The notes: generated from the letters alone by a model not told the origin. Numbered from the stretch's first letter, positions 1 through 8,919 are shown. The stretch is 64,000 nt of DNA from Candidatus Paracaedibacteraceae bacterium (GCA_019636035.1 JAHBYI010000001.1:551508-615507); one strand, 5' to 3'. Translations and numbers: made by a program.

Positions 1-392
1 CAGCGCGTGCTGTCAAAGCTGTTGGCGACCTGAGAGGGCAGGATGTTTTTTTTATTTCCCGTGATCAGTGGGAGAATCGTCACAGGTTGATTGCGGATGC
101 AGATATGTTGATTAATGCAACGCCTCTTGGGTTGATGGGCGAGGGGTGTCCCGTTGATTTCTTGCCGGATCAGGAATTTCTTGTCATGGATATGGTCTAT
201 AATCCCCGACAAACACCCTTGCTGAATTTGGCTTGTGAGCGAGGCCATAAGGTTCTTGATGGGGTTGAGATGCTGTATCGACAGGCTCGTCACAGTTTTA
301 ATCGGTGGTGGGGGATCTTGCCCGCGTTTGAGTTAACCGCGTGCGAGGATAAGCACACCAACGAGAATAAGCCCAAGTCCAACCAAGCGTGA
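1..392 (+). CDS. aroE: Shikimate dehydrogenase, C-terminal part (cut by window start)
   Basis: The reading frame is open from base 3, so only the C-terminal NADP-binding part is present. AroE reduces 3-dehydroshikimate to shikimate in the cytosol, in the chorismate pathway. Visible family motifs are INATPLG after an acidic/hydrophobic strand, DMVYNP followed by TPLL, and the closing GVEMLYRQA helix, which places the late Rossmann-fold region here. The last 60 bases overlap the 3' end of the convergent small transporter gene. In many alphaproteobacteria aroE is next to coaE and dnaQ; here those lie 19 kb away. Confidence 0.93.
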   Translation, partial: ARAVKAVGDLRGQDVFFISRDQWENRHRLIADADMLINATPLGLMGEGCPVDFLPDQEFLVMDMVYNPRQTPLLNLACERGHKVLDGVEMLYRQARHSFNRWWGILPAFELTACEDKHTNENKPKSNQA

Positions 393-716
393 AGCCGTCA
401 TAACTTCGCCAAAAGCAAAAACACCAATAATCGCTGTTAAGATATAACCAATGCTCGTCATGGGGTAGGCTTGGCTCAAGTCAAGTTTCGAGAGAGCCAT
501 AATCCAAACAACGGCACTTAGGGCATATAGACCAAGGGCTCCCACCATAAGCGGGGACTTTATAATCGTTAAAAAAATTTGAGGTAACGTCGCGAGAGAG
601 AACGAGAGGGACGCAAGAGAAGACGATCCTGCCTTCATCACAATCTGTCCGATTGTATTTAAAAATACGGCTCCGAGCACAAGAAAGAGGGAAGGCGTTA
701 GATTAAAGAGTGTCAT
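333..716 (-). CDS. Small four-helix drug/metabolite transporter (SMR/EamA-like)
   Basis: About 127 residues with four hydrophobic helices, the size of the small multidrug resistance/ArnE-like half of the DMT superfamily; it would work as a dimer in the inner membrane. The helix 3-4 segment with LSQAYPMTSIG, then FGE, then RLVGLGLILVGV matches the SMR pattern. I place the start at the ATG at 716 (MTLFNL), which overlaps the rbfA stop by 14 bases; an upstream in-frame start at 755 would add hydrophilic residues unlike the family and overlap rbfA by 53 bases. No strong ribosome-binding site is visible, so translation may be coupled to rbfA. It occupies the place where truB often follows rbfA. 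The substrate cannot be told. Confidence 0.72.
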   Translation of the reverse strand: MTLFNLTPSLFLVLGAVFLNTIGQIVMKAGSSSLASLSFSLATLPQIFLTIIKSPLMVGALGLYALSAVVWIMALSKLDLSQAYPMTSIGYILTAIIGVFAFGEVMTASRLVGLGLILVGVLILARG

Positions 717-1107
717 CGGGGTCAATCTTGCTATCCCGTTGGATGGCTCGGTCAATCAATTGGTCAATATGAGTTGCTTGATCAAAGGTATCATCGGCAT
801 AGAACCGTAGAGCCGGAACATATTTCATGGTTAGGCTTTTTGCTAACGCGTATCGTATTTCGCCAGCCATCTGATTTAAATGGAGCAAAATTTCAGTTGC
901 ATCCCCACCACCCAAAGGCATGACAAAGACTTTGGCATGTTTGAGATCAGGGGATGTGTGAACATGAGTTAACGTGACAGATCCGACAGCTAAACCGCGG
1001 CGAGAAAAATCTCCGCGCAAAAGAATACCGGACAGAATGTGCCGAATTTCTTCGGCGACTCTCTGTTGTCGTTGGGATGGCGTCTTCGCTGGCGGCTTTG
1101 ATCGCAT
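703..1107 (-). CDS. rbfA: Ribosome-binding factor A
   Basis: 134 residues. RbfA is a single KH-like domain protein that binds the 30S precursor and helps 16S rRNA 5'-end maturation. The N-terminus (RQQRVAEEIRHIL) and the segment THVHTSPDLKHAKVFVMPL followed by the helix MAGEIRYALAKSLTMKYVPALRFYAD are the conserved core. It follows infB in the leftward rimP-nusA-infB-rbfA operon with an 11-base gap, the usual order in proteobacteria. Length and sequence are normal. Confidence 0.95.
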   Translation of the reverse strand: MRSKPPAKTPSQRQQRVAEEIRHILSGILLRGDFSRRGLAVGSVTLTHVHTSPDLKHAKVFVMPLGGGDATEILLHLNQMAGEIRYALAKSLTMKYVPALRFYADDTFDQATHIDQLIDRAIQRDSKIDPDDTL

Positions 1108-1118
1108 GGGGCTAATCC

Positions 1119-3668
1119 TTAGAGTTGACGGGCAATGGTTTCAATTTCGAAACATTCGATAATATCGCCAGGGCGAATATCATTGTAGTTTTCAAAAGCC
1201 ATACCACATTCATAGGATTCTTTGACTTCACGAACTTCTTCTTTAAAGCGTTTAAGCGTCTTCAAGGTTCCTTCGTGAATGACAACGTTATCGCGGAGCA
1301 ATCGAACTTTGCCACCCCGTTTAACCATACCATCTGTAACATAACATCCGGCTACTTTACCAACCTTGGTAATGTTAAAGACATCACGAATTTCAGCATT
1401 ACCCAAATATTTCTCACGTAACGTCGGTGTTAAGAGTCCGGAGAGAACAGCCTTGGCATCATCAATCAAGTCATAAATGATGGAATAGTAACGGATATCA
1501 ACACCATCGCGACGGGCTAAATCACGAGCTTGCGGATTGGCACGGACGTTAAAGCCAACAACAAGGGCGTTAGAGGCACGTGCCAATGTGATGTCTGATT
1601 CATTGATTCCGCCAACACCACCGTGTAGAACCCGAACGGCGACTTCGTCATTTGCAAGTTTACTTAAGCTTTGAATAATCGCTTCGAGGGAGCCATGGAC
1701 GTCAGTTTTAACAACAATCGGGAGCTCTTTGATATTCCCGGCAGCGATCTGTGACATCATCAGTTCCATACCTGTTTTCGCTGATGCAGCGGCTTTTGCT
1801 TCTTTTTCTTTATGTTGACGGTATTCAGCAACTTCACGGGCTTTTGCTTCGTCTTCAACAACGATAAACTCGTCTCCTGCTGTCGGAACACCGTTGAACC
1901 CTTGAATTTCAACAGGTAAGGCTGGGCCCGCTGTTTCCAATTTGCGACCCAAGTCATTCAATAGGGCGCGAACACGACCCCATTCAGTACCGGCCACAAA
2001 AATATCACCAACTTTAAGGGTTCCTTTTTGAACGAGAACTGTTGCTAGAGTACCGCGACCGCGGTCAACTTTGGCTTCGACGACAACACCAACGGCTTCT
2101 CGGTTTGGGTTAGCTTTCAATTCGAGAATTTCAGCTTGCAAGAGGATAACTTCTTCTAGTTTATCCAAATTAAGTCCTTGTTTTGCAGATACTTCAACAG
2201 ACATAATGTCGCCACCGTATTCCTCGCAAACCAAGCCATGGTTCAAGAGTTCACCACGGACGCGGTCAGCATTGGCATCTGGTTTATCAATTTTGTTAAT
2301 CGCCACAATAATTGGCACATTTGCCGCTTTTGCATGGTTAATTGCTTCGACGGTTTGTTCCATGATGCCATCATCCGCAGCGACAACAAGAACAACAATG
2401 TCGGTCACATTGGCACCTCGAGAACGCATTTCCGTAAACGCAGCGTGACCGGGAGTATCAATGAAGGTAATTTTCTTCGACGATGGTAGGGTGACCTGAT
2501 AAGCACCAATGTGCTGGGTAATACCACCTGCTTCACCGGCTACAACGTCTGTTTTACGTAACGCATCCAAAAGAGATGTTTTTCCATGGTCAACGTGTCC
2601 CATGATTGTTACAACCGGAGCACGATGAACCAAATCTGCTGTGCTATCTGCTGTTCCACGGATACCAATTTCGACGTCACTGTCAGAAACTCGTTTAGGG
2701 GTATGACCAAATTCACCACAAATTAACTCAGCTGTATCAGCATCAATCGGTTGGTTGATTGTGACCATCATACCAAGTTTCATCAAAGATTTGATGACAT
2801 CACCACCCCGAACTGCCATACGGTTTGCGAGTTCACCAACCGTAATAAATTCAGGAATAATGACTTCACGAACGACTTTAGCTTGATCCGAGTTCGCGTT
2901 TTGTCCTTTATGCTTTTGACGAGCACGACGTAGCGACGCCATCGAGCGACCGCGATTCATCTCTTCACCATCAAGGGCACGGCTTAAAACATTACGGTTT
3001 AACTTACGAGGGCCGTCGCTCATTTCTTTTTTAACAGGAGTGACTGCGCGCTTAACATCACCACCCCGATTGGATCGGCGAGCTGCACTCGATGCTTCTT
3101 CGTCTTCATCATCGGCGGCACGTACCTTAGGGGTATGCTTTGGTGTCGCTGATTTAGCATCAAGCTGAGGATCGCCAAAAACATGAGCCGGAACAGCGGC
3201 TTCAACGTTAGCACTCGTCGTATCATCTGCAGGTGCTTTTGTGGGGTTGCGACGGGCTTCTTGCTCTGCTGTTTCCCTTTGGCGTCGTTCTTCTTCTAGG
3301 CGTCGCAATTCTTCTTTGTCATCCAGAAGTTTTTGATTTTCTTCACGGCGTTTTGCTTCTATTTCTTCGCGTTTTGCCCGTTCTTCGGCTTCTTGGGATT
3401 GATTTTTGATGGCTTCTTGCAACGCTTTCATGCGTGCTTCGAATTCACCTTCTGTCAATTTGCCAGAAGCAACAGCCTTAAGCGTATTTTGAGCTTGGCG
3501 AGTGTCACTGGCCGAAGTCGTCCGTTTCTTTTTGACTTCAACGGCAACAGATTTTGTTCGCCCATGGGAAAAACTCTGACGGACCTGATCCGAATCACCA
3601 GATTTCTTAGCACCAGTATTAAGGTTTAATGTTAACGTTTTCTTTTCGCCTTGCTTTTGATCCGTCAT
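1119..3668 (-). CDS. infB: Translation initiation factor IF-2
   Basis: 849 residues from the ATG at 3668, which has GGAAAG just upstream; a TTG 12 bases earlier is in frame but less likely. IF-2 is the GTPase that brings fMet-tRNA to the 30S subunit and promotes subunit joining. The N-terminus carries the alphaproteobacterial block [13 protein letters not shown], then a charged Glu/Arg/Ala-rich linker (residues ~95-150) and an IF2_N-like segment before the G domain. G motifs are all present: GHVDHGKTS (G1), GITQHIG (G2), DTPGH (G3), NKID (G4), SAK (G5), followed by the beta-barrel domains II and IV. It lies 27 bases after nusA; the ylxR gene commonly found between them is missing. Confidence 0.97.
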   Translation of the reverse strand: MTDQKQGEKKTLTLNLNTGAKKSGDSDQVRQSFSHGRTKSVAVEVKKKRTTSASDTRQAQNTLKAVASGKLTEGEFEARMKALQEAIKNQSQEAEERAKREEIEAKRREENQKLLDDKEELRRLEEERRQRETAEQEARRNPTKAPADDTTSANVEAAVPAHVFGDPQLDAKSATPKHTPKVRAADDEDEEASSAARRSNRGGDVKRAVTPVKKEMSDGPRKLNRNVLSRALDGEEMNRGRSMASLRRARQKHKGQNANSDQAKVVREVIIPEFITVGELANRMAVRGGDVIKSLMKLGMMVTINQPIDADTAELICGEFGHTPKRVSDSDVEIGIRGTADSTADLVHRAPVVTIMGHVDHGKTSLLDALRKTDVVAGEAGGITQHIGAYQVTLPSSKKITFIDTPGHAAFTEMRSRGANVTDIVVLVVAADDGIMEQTVEAINHAKAANVPIIVAINKIDKPDANADRVRGELLNHGLVCEEYGGDIMSVEVSAKQGLNLDKLEEVILLQAEILELKANPNREAVGVVVEAKVDRGRGTLATVLVQKGTLKVGDIFVAGTEWGRVRALLNDLGRKLETAGPALPVEIQGFNGVPTAGDEFIVVEDEAKAREVAEYRQHKEKEAKAAASAKTGMELMMSQIAAGNIKELPIVVKTDVHGSLEAIIQSLSKLANDEVAVRVLHGGVGGINESDITLARASNALVVGFNVRANPQARDLARRDGVDIRYYSIIYDLIDDAKAVLSGLLTPTLREKYLGNAEIRDVFNITKVGKVAGCYVTDGMVKRGGKVRLLRDNVVIHEGTLKTLKRFKEEVREVKESYECGMAFENYNDIRPGDIIECFEIETIARQL

Positions 3669-3695
3669 TATTCTTTCCAATCGTTACTTCATTTC

Positions 3696-5237
3696 TTAAG
3701 CCTTAGGCTCGTCTTTAAACCAGTGGGCACGTGCTGCCATAATCATTACATTTGCTTGATCTAAGGTGAGTTGGTCATCTTGGATCATCTCGAGCAGTTC
3801 ATCTCCTGCAAGATCTGCAAAATCGTCTAAGGTTTTAATCTCGTGTTCTGCTAATTTCAATAGCATTTCTGCTGTCATGCCGTCAATCTCAAGGATTTCA
3901 TCACTCACGCCAAGTTTGCGAGCTTTTTCGAGGGAATCTTTGGCACGTTGTTCAACATAAGCTAGTGCGCGTGATTGAATTTCTTGGGCAATCGTTTCAT
4001 CAAAGCCTTCAATGCCAAGGAATTCTTCGATTGGTGAAAAGGATAATTCTTCTACGGTACTAAAGCCATCAGCTGCTAGCAATTGAGCAATAACTTCGTC
4101 CACATCCAAGGCCTTCATAAACAGCTCTGTTCGAGTGTTGTACTCTTCTGTGCGTAATTTTGCTTCTTGTTCTTCGGTCATAATATCGATATTCCAACCG
4201 GTTAATTGGCTGGCTAAGCGAACGTTTTGCCCACGACGGCCAATGGCAAGGCTGAGTTGATCTTCAGCAACAACGACATCAACACGGTGTGCTTCTTCGT
4301 CCAAGACAACTTTGATAACTTCTGCTGGAGCCAGTGCGTTGACGACAAAAGTTGCCGGGTTTGATGACCACAACACAATATCAACTTTTTCACCTTGAAG
4401 TTCAGTGACAACGGATTGAACGCGGACACCACGCAATCCAACACAGGATCCAACAGGATCAATAGAGGCATCGGATGTATAAACAGCCATTTTAGCGCGA
4501 CTTCCCGGGTCACGAGAAACAGATTTTACTTCAATGACGTTGTCATAAATCTCAGGAACTTCGGATTCAAATAATTTAGCCATGAATTGTGGATTCGTTC
4601 TGGACAGAGCGACCATGGGTCCTCGGGCGTCCGGGCGTACTTCGGCAACGATAGCACGGATACGATCACCACCGCGGAAAACTTCACGCTGAATCAAATC
4701 TTCACGACGTAAAATACCTTCGGCACGACCCAAATCAACAACAACATTGCCAAATTCAACGCGCTTGACAATACCGTTAATAATCTCACCGGTGCGATCC
4801 TTGAACTCAGCATACTGATGAGAACGTTCTGCATCACGAACTTTTTGAATGATGACTTGGCGTGCACTTTGTGCTGCAACGCGACCAAACTCGATGGGGG
4901 GGAGTGGTTCTGTAATTTCATCCCCAAGTTGGCAGTCCTTATCGTGGTGGTGAGCATCCGCCAATGTTATTTGCGTCAGAGGGTTCTCAATTTCTTCAAC
5001 AACAGTCAAAACCTTCCAAATGCTCACGTCGCCTGTGTGCGTATCAACTTTAGCGCGCACATCTTTTTCAAAACCATACTTTGCTCGAGCCGCTTTTTGA
5101 ATGGCTTGTTCCATCGCATACAGGACTTCATCCCGTTCGATTCCCTTTTCGCGAGCAACAGCTTCGGCAACCGCCAACAATTCATGACGTGGCTGGCTGA
5201 TGGAGTGGTCAACTGGTGTAATTCGTCGTGTTGTCAC
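3696..5237 (-). CDS. nusA: Transcription termination/antitermination factor NusA
   Basis: 513 residues with a GTG start; AGGA lies about nine bases upstream. NusA binds RNA polymerase and nascent RNA, modulating pausing, termination and rRNA antitermination. The order is: N-terminal polymerase-binding domain (to ~145), S1 domain (GEIINGIVKRVEFGNVVVDLG), two KH domains (SVSRDPGSRAKMAV...DPVGSCVGLRGVRV and later LAIGRRGQNVRLASQLTGWNIDI), then acidic helix-hairpin-helix repeats at the C-terminus (about 370-505). It is the second gene of the leftward operon that starts with rimP. Confidence 0.97.
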   Translation of the reverse strand: MTTRRITPVDHSISQPRHELLAVAEAVAREKGIERDEVLYAMEQAIQKAARAKYGFEKDVRAKVDTHTGDVSIWKVLTVVEEIENPLTQITLADAHHHDKDCQLGDEITEPLPPIEFGRVAAQSARQVIIQKVRDAERSHQYAEFKDRTGEIINGIVKRVEFGNVVVDLGRAEGILRREDLIQREVFRGGDRIRAIVAEVRPDARGPMVALSRTNPQFMAKLFESEVPEIYDNVIEVKSVSRDPGSRAKMAVYTSDASIDPVGSCVGLRGVRVQSVVTELQGEKVDIVLWSSNPATFVVNALAPAEVIKVVLDEEAHRVDVVVAEDQLSLAIGRRGQNVRLASQLTGWNIDIMTEEQEAKLRTEEYNTRTELFMKALDVDEVIAQLLAADGFSTVEELSFSPIEEFLGIEGFDETIAQEIQSRALAYVEQRAKDSLEKARKLGVSDEILEIDGMTAEMLLKLAEHEIKTLDDFADLAGDELLEMIQDDQLTLDQANVMIMAARAHWFKDEPKA

Positions 5238-5263
5238 AGTCGTAAGTCCTTTTAATCCAGATG

Positions 5264-5737
5264 TTAATCAAATGTAATGTGTAATTTTGCAGATTTAATA
5301 TCTGCAAAAGGAAGAGTTAAATTTTCAGTTTCTTTGTCACTCAGACGCGCCAATAGGGTAATCTCAGTATCAGTGGCTGATTCTAGGGTACCATAAAACG
5401 TTTTACGATTACCAATTGCAAGATGGGTTTTGACCGTGATTTCATGGCCAATAAATTGCTGGTAATGTTTTGGTTTAACCAGTGGACGATCCATACCGGG
5501 GGATGAAACTTCAAGAGAATATGCTCCGGTAATCGGGTCGTATTGATCTAAGAGAACAGATGAATAACGGCTAACCTGTTCGCAATCATCTAAGGTAATA
5601 CCTTGACCATCTAAACGATCAATCATGATCTGTAGTGTTTTTCTTTTAAGCCCAGACATTTGGATACGAACAATATCATATCCCATATGAGTTAATGACG
5701 GCTCAAGTATTTCTTCTACTTTTTTTAAAATATCCAC
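5264..5737 (-). CDS. rimP: Ribosome maturation factor RimP
   Basis: 157 residues with a GTG start preceded by AAGGG at normal spacing. RimP assists 30S maturation. The N-terminal domain shows GYDIVRIQM and LQIMIDR, followed by ITLDDCEQVSRYSSVLLD and the signature LEVSSPGMDRPL; the C-terminal SH3-like domain follows. It is the first gene of the rimP-nusA-infB-rbfA operon, so the operon promoter should lie in the 200 bases upstream (5738-5940), a region that is A+T-rich and otherwise featureless. The leader contains GCATC and GATGC separated by nine bases, a possible weak hairpin. Confidence 0.95.
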   Translation of the reverse strand: MDILKKVEEILEPSLTHMGYDIVRIQMSGLKRKTLQIMIDRLDGQGITLDDCEQVSRYSSVLLDQYDPITGAYSLEVSSPGMDRPLVKPKHYQQFIGHEITVKTHLAIGNRKTFYGTLESATDTEITLLARLSDKETENLTLPFADIKSAKLHITFD

Positions 5738-5940
5738 GTTTTGTACCCTTTAGGTGCATCTTTTCCTATGATGCAGGTAATAAAATATCTATATGCAGTG
5801 TTGCCAAAGCACACATTGAATTTATGTCGAAATCACCAAAATATCAAGGTGTTTTTGTAAAATATCTAAGTTGCTTCCGGTTAATTGGATAGACTATAGT
5901 AATAGAATGTGTCTTTATTGGTAATTGACGGAGGAAACTG

Positions 5941-6429
5941 ATGGTTAAGAGTATATCAAAAATAATTGCATCTGTAATGATAATGATTTCAATGATGCAA
6001 AGTTCACAGAGTGCTGAAGATGTACCTCAAGAATCATCCTATCGAAAGCCCTTAGTTGTTATCGGAAGTGTTGCTGCGGTGGCTGCTGCGATCGCTATTC
6101 CTGTTGTTTTACTTTATTCTTCTGCACCACCAAGTATTGAATTGCATGATGCTTTTGGCAACGCTCTTTCTTACCCTGATTTGACATCGGGGTTTGAGCC
6201 TGGTCAAACTCTTTCTTTTTTCGATTTTGTAACGCCTGCGATCAAATGTACTTTGGCCTGTGTTGATGGATTGTCCGGTGTCTGTGAAACCCTATCTTTT
6301 AGTACCGCAGAATCGGGTGTTTTAGATGATTGTATGACGCATGTTGCTAGCAATAACACAAGGCTCGTCGATGTTTTTTGGAATTCAGGAAAATCGGTCA
6401 TGGGTTTTTTGATGACAAAAAGAGCCTAA
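5941..6429 (+). CDS. Unrecognised exported protein with N-terminal membrane segments
   Basis: 162 residues, start supported by GGAGG about seven bases upstream. The N-terminus is a signal peptide ending near SQSAE. After a short polar stretch a second hydrophobic segment (about residues 39-60, rich in Val/Ala/Ile) suggests that the rest, including four cysteines (in TLACVDG, SGVCET and LDDCMT and just before them), faces the periplasm or cell surface on a membrane anchor. I recognise no family. The next gene starts one base after its stop, so the two are surely co-transcribed and may act together. Confidence 0.7.
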   Translation: MVKSISKIIASVMIMISMMQSSQSAEDVPQESSYRKPLVVIGSVAAVAAAIAIPVVLLYSSAPPSIELHDAFGNALSYPDLTSGFEPGQTLSFFDFVTPAIKCTLACVDGLSGVCETLSFSTAESGVLDDCMTHVASNNTRLVDVFWNSGKSVMGFLMTKRA

Positions 6430-6430
6430 A

Positions 6431-7537
6431 ATGAAATCCGTATCTTTAGTTTTCTTGAGTATACTGTGCTCATTAAATTTTTCTATCGCATTAGATTGCT
6501 TGTCCACCAATGAGCAATCTGACTTATTCTTACGTGCAACCGATGATATTGCAAAACATCAAATTTTGTTTAGAGCTGATCCGGATGGGCATTTTACTAA
6601 TCCTGGAGATTTCTCTGGTTTTTTCAAACAAGTCATTCAAGATACATCGCGTTTTAATTCAGATAATCCGCCGGAACCAGAGGATTTTCGTGTTCTCTTG
6701 CGTCGTGTCAGACTCTTTAACCATCTGTGGGAATTTTTAATCGAAGGTGTGGTTGATCACGTGAACCAGTTTGTGACTAAAACGCAAACGGGAAGCTCTC
6801 CAAATAAAGCTCAATTTTTGGAGGCTGCTCAGCAGCAAGCCGAGACAATCAGTTATTATTGTTTACAGTGGTTTTATAGAATTGCAATGCTATACCGTGA
6901 AGAAATCAACCTGTTGAAACTTATTTCATCAGAACAAAATGCCCTTAAACTTATAAAAGAAGTTGATCAGTCGGATAATTATTTTTCCAAGCCAAAGATT
7001 GCCGAGATATTGAAAAAGTTGTCGGTATTTATGCCAACGAGACCGAGATCTATAAAATCAACATTATCTTTTGATCAAGAGGCATTTGTTCGTGATTTGA
7101 ACAATGTGGCTAATGCTTCTTTTGTTTTTGCTCTGGATGAGGCGACAGAATTAGCGACATTGGGTGATTATGAACAAGCCTTTAAAAACGTGTTTACCCA
7201 TTTTGATAGCCAAGACCCTAAACCTCTCGAGGTGAATGTTTTGTTCTTAGGCAAAACATTGTCGTACATTTTTAAATTCACCGAAATTAATATGCTGGCA
7301 TACAACATTAAAGCCTCAGCGGGAGATCCTAATCTTTATCCTTTGGCAAGACAACACCTAGATTCAGCAAAAATCTATCTCCAGACGTGGTTACCCGTTT
7401 TTGTTTCTCTTTATCGTCAGCAACTTTCTTGTCTCGATGCTGTTGATTTTCTAACGTGGATTGACTTAAAAGATGAGAGTAGCCAATTTACGGACAGCAA
7501 GGTTAAAGAATTATTGACTGAGATCGATATGGTGTAA
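6431..7537 (+). CDS. Unrecognised secreted helical protein
   Basis: 368 residues beginning with a clear signal peptide (KSVSLVFLSILCSLNFSIA, cleavage before LDCLS). The mature part is rich in predicted amphipathic helices, with few cysteines (in LDCLST, YYCLQWF and LSCLDAVD). I see no catalytic motif and recognise no family. The start is one base after the stop of the preceding exported protein, indicating translational coupling. It ends nine bases before the convergent fic gene, without a clear terminator between. Its size and composition resemble the lineage-specific exported proteins common in host-associated alphaproteobacteria; this is a comparison only. Confidence 0.72.
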   Translation: MKSVSLVFLSILCSLNFSIALDCLSTNEQSDLFLRATDDIAKHQILFRADPDGHFTNPGDFSGFFKQVIQDTSRFNSDNPPEPEDFRVLLRRVRLFNHLWEFLIEGVVDHVNQFVTKTQTGSSPNKAQFLEAAQQQAETISYYCLQWFYRIAMLYREEINLLKLISSEQNALKLIKEVDQSDNYFSKPKIAEILKKLSVFMPTRPRSIKSTLSFDQEAFVRDLNNVANASFVFALDEATELATLGDYEQAFKNVFTHFDSQDPKPLEVNVLFLGKTLSYIFKFTEINMLAYNIKASAGDPNLYPLARQHLDSAKIYLQTWLPVFVSLYRQQLSCLDAVDFLTWIDLKDESSQFTDSKVKELLTEIDMV

Positions 7538-7546
7538 TTTGTTTAA

Positions 7547-8626
7547 TTATCTCTTGATTCTATAGCGCGTAGACCTTCCTTCGCCAAGGCGATCGAGTCG
7601 GTTGAGTTTTAGTAATTTATTTATAATTTCTTCGACGGTTCTGGTTGGGAATTCTAATGCTTGTATTGCGTCCTTGCGACTAAATTCTGTATTATGTTCA
7701 TTAACCCAGTTCCATAAGGCAAGTTGTTTTTCAGATAATAGGTAGTCAATATTGTCTCCCTCTAGCATTTTTAATGTGTTCGAGCTTTGGGTTTTTATTG
7801 TTTTCAAGAAAAACAGCAACCAAGGGGTAATATTTTCTTCTTCCGTTTTCCATGTGGATTGGGTTTTGTTCAGGGCCAAATAATAATCGATCTTGTTGAC
7901 TTCTATAATTTTTTCATGGGAAACAAGTTGAGTAAATAAATACTTATGATGCAAGAGCATCAAATTAGTCAGCAATCGACTTGTTCTCCCGTTTCCATCT
8001 TGGAAAGGGTGAATCGCCAAGTATTCAAAAATGAAATTAGCCGTTAAGATCAGGGGGTGTTTAGCTGAGGTTGTTATTGCCCATTGATACCAATCGATTA
8101 GCTCTTGCAGTTCTTTTTTAACGAGATACGGTGGGGTTGGATCAAAGATAATGCCAACGATATTGCCGGATTGATCTTTTGCTTCGACACGATTCGATCC
8201 GAATTTATACTCTCCCTTGTGGCGCGCATCTTTTTCACTATAAATAAGCATGTCACTATGGAGTTTTAAGATTGTCGATTCCCTAATAGGAATATCCATA
8301 TAGTGCTGAAAAATTAATTCCAAGCACTCAAGATATCCTGCGATTTCTTGTTCGTCGCGCGTTTTAAATTGTTTAACGTGCAGGTTCTTATAAAGGGTCT
8401 CGACCTCTTTGTCTGTCAGTATATTTCCTTCAATACGATTGGAGGCACCAGTCGATGTGACAATGACCGATCGTGTGAGGCGATCAATTGTCTGGGGTAA
8501 GAGTTTCTCTGTTACTTTCCAACTGTTTTTAACACTGTCAATTTCTGCGATTTCAGCATAAACAGCCTCCACAGATGAAGCTGGAAGATTCAAGCGTTTT
8601 TGAAGTCGAGATGTTTGCCAATCCAT
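7547..8626 (-). CDS. Fic-domain AMPylase-type protein with winged-helix tail
   Basis: 359 residues from the ATG at 8626 (MDWQTSRL). Fic enzymes usually transfer AMP from ATP to a protein hydroxyl. The full catalytic motif HPFQDGNGRTSR is at residues 206-217, with the catalytic His206. An N-terminal autoinhibitory motif SNRIEG (residues 62-67, SxxxEG pattern) marks it as a class II self-inhibited Fic. The C-terminal ~70 residues (KQLALWNWVNEH...SRKDAIQAL...TVEEIINKLLKLNRLDRLG) look like a winged helix, as in Fic/DUF4172-type proteins thought to bind DNA. Its start codon lies next to a repeated TGTGAG array, a plausible site of self-regulation. A GTG at 8638 is in frame but lies inside the repeat. 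The target is unknown. Confidence 0.9.
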   Translation of the reverse strand: MDWQTSRLQKRLNLPASSVEAVYAEIAEIDSVKNSWKVTEKLLPQTIDRLTRSVIVTSTGASNRIEGNILTDKEVETLYKNLHVKQFKTRDEQEIAGYLECLELIFQHYMDIPIRESTILKLHSDMLIYSEKDARHKGEYKFGSNRVEAKDQSGNIVGIIFDPTPPYLVKKELQELIDWYQWAITTSAKHPLILTANFIFEYLAIHPFQDGNGRTSRLLTNLMLLHHKYLFTQLVSHEKIIEVNKIDYYLALNKTQSTWKTEEENITPWLLFFLKTIKTQSSNTLKMLEGDNIDYLLSEKQLALWNWVNEHNTEFSRKDAIQALEFPTRTVEEIINKLLKLNRLDRLGEGRSTRYRIKR

Positions 8627-8628
8627 TT

Positions 8629-8735
8629 TTAATCTCACGTAGGTTATATGTGAGATTATGTGAGATTATGTGAGAAAGATCAAGAGTTAATCTCACATAG
8701 GTCATATGTGAGGTTGTGTGAGATTGTGTGAGAAT
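8629..8735. repeat. Tandem operator-like array (two 58-bp units, TGTGAG half-sites)
   Basis: Two copies of a ~48-base block start at 8629 and 8687, 58 bases apart, differing at only a few positions. Each begins with an inverted repeat: CTCACATA, five bases, TATGTGAG (perfect in the second copy, one mismatch in the first). Each then has two further direct TGTGAG half-sites at exactly 10-base steps, one helical turn. The array lies between fic and the divergent efflux pump promoter (-35 at 8744). Spacing and symmetry look like a cooperative transcription-factor binding site. The likely user is the Fic protein's own winged helix or an unseen repressor (inference). Confidence 0.75.
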
Positions 8736-8743
8736 ATTGGGGA

Positions 8744-8772
8744 TTGACGTTTATCCCCTTAGATCTTATGCT
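8744..8772 (+). promoter_or_regulatory. Sigma-70-type promoter for the Bcr/CflA efflux gene
   Basis: TTGACG at 8744-8749, a 17-base spacer, and TATGCT at 8767-8772. Transcription would start near 8779, leaving a ~140-base leader before the efflux gene, with a short open frame and a strong hairpin. The -35 box is only nine bases from the end of the TGTGAG array, so a protein bound there could control this promoter as well as fic. Confidence 0.6.
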
Positions 8773-8796
8773 GTATTGAGAAATGATGAGGATAAC

Positions 8797-8823
8797 ATGG
8801 TTAAGATTCTGCCCACTGATTAG
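8797..8823 (+). CDS. Possible regulatory leader peptide (8 codons)
   Basis: ATG at 8797 with GAGG five bases upstream opens an eight-codon frame, MVKILPTD, ending in TAG at 8821-8823. It lies in the leader of the efflux gene and is followed nine bases later by a strong hairpin. That layout is typical of ribosome-stalling leader peptides that control drug-resistance genes. No homologous leader is recognised, and a chance frame this short is quite possible. Confidence 0.35.
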   Translation: MVKILPTD

Positions 8824-8831
8824 GTAATTCC

Positions 8832-8854
8832 GGCATCTTCTCGCAGAAGATGCC
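8832..8854 (+). promoter_or_regulatory. Strong leader hairpin (10-bp stem) upstream of efflux pump
   Basis: GGCATCTTCT (8832-8841), a three-base loop, and AGAAGATGCC (8845-8854) form a perfect 10-bp stem. It is followed 13 bases later by a run of T (8869-8874), itself in the loop of a weaker CTGACA/TGTCAG hairpin (8859-8882). The T-run is too far for a standard intrinsic terminator, but attenuation coupled to the short upstream frame is possible. Confidence 0.5.
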
Positions 8855-8919
8855 CTAACTGACAGACATTTTTTCTTGTCAGAACACTTTTATTTACCTT
8901 AATCACAAGGATTTTAACG

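Noticed and set aside
1125..3629. Several plus-strand frames opposite infB (60-125 residues)
   Set aside because: They are antisense shadows of a certain gene, rich in Phe/Ser/Thr runs, without ribosome-binding sites or family resemblance.
4818..5255. 145-residue plus-strand frame opposite nusA
   Set aside because: Antisense shadow of nusA with no recognisable domain.
8636..8638. GTG start for Fic at 8638
   Set aside because: The GTG is part of the TGTGAG repeat and lacks a ribosome-binding site; MDWQTSR at 8626 is the family-like start.
8629..8735. CRISPR-like array
   Set aside because: Only two units, with internal 10-bp half-sites and no variable spacers or cas genes; an operator array fits better.
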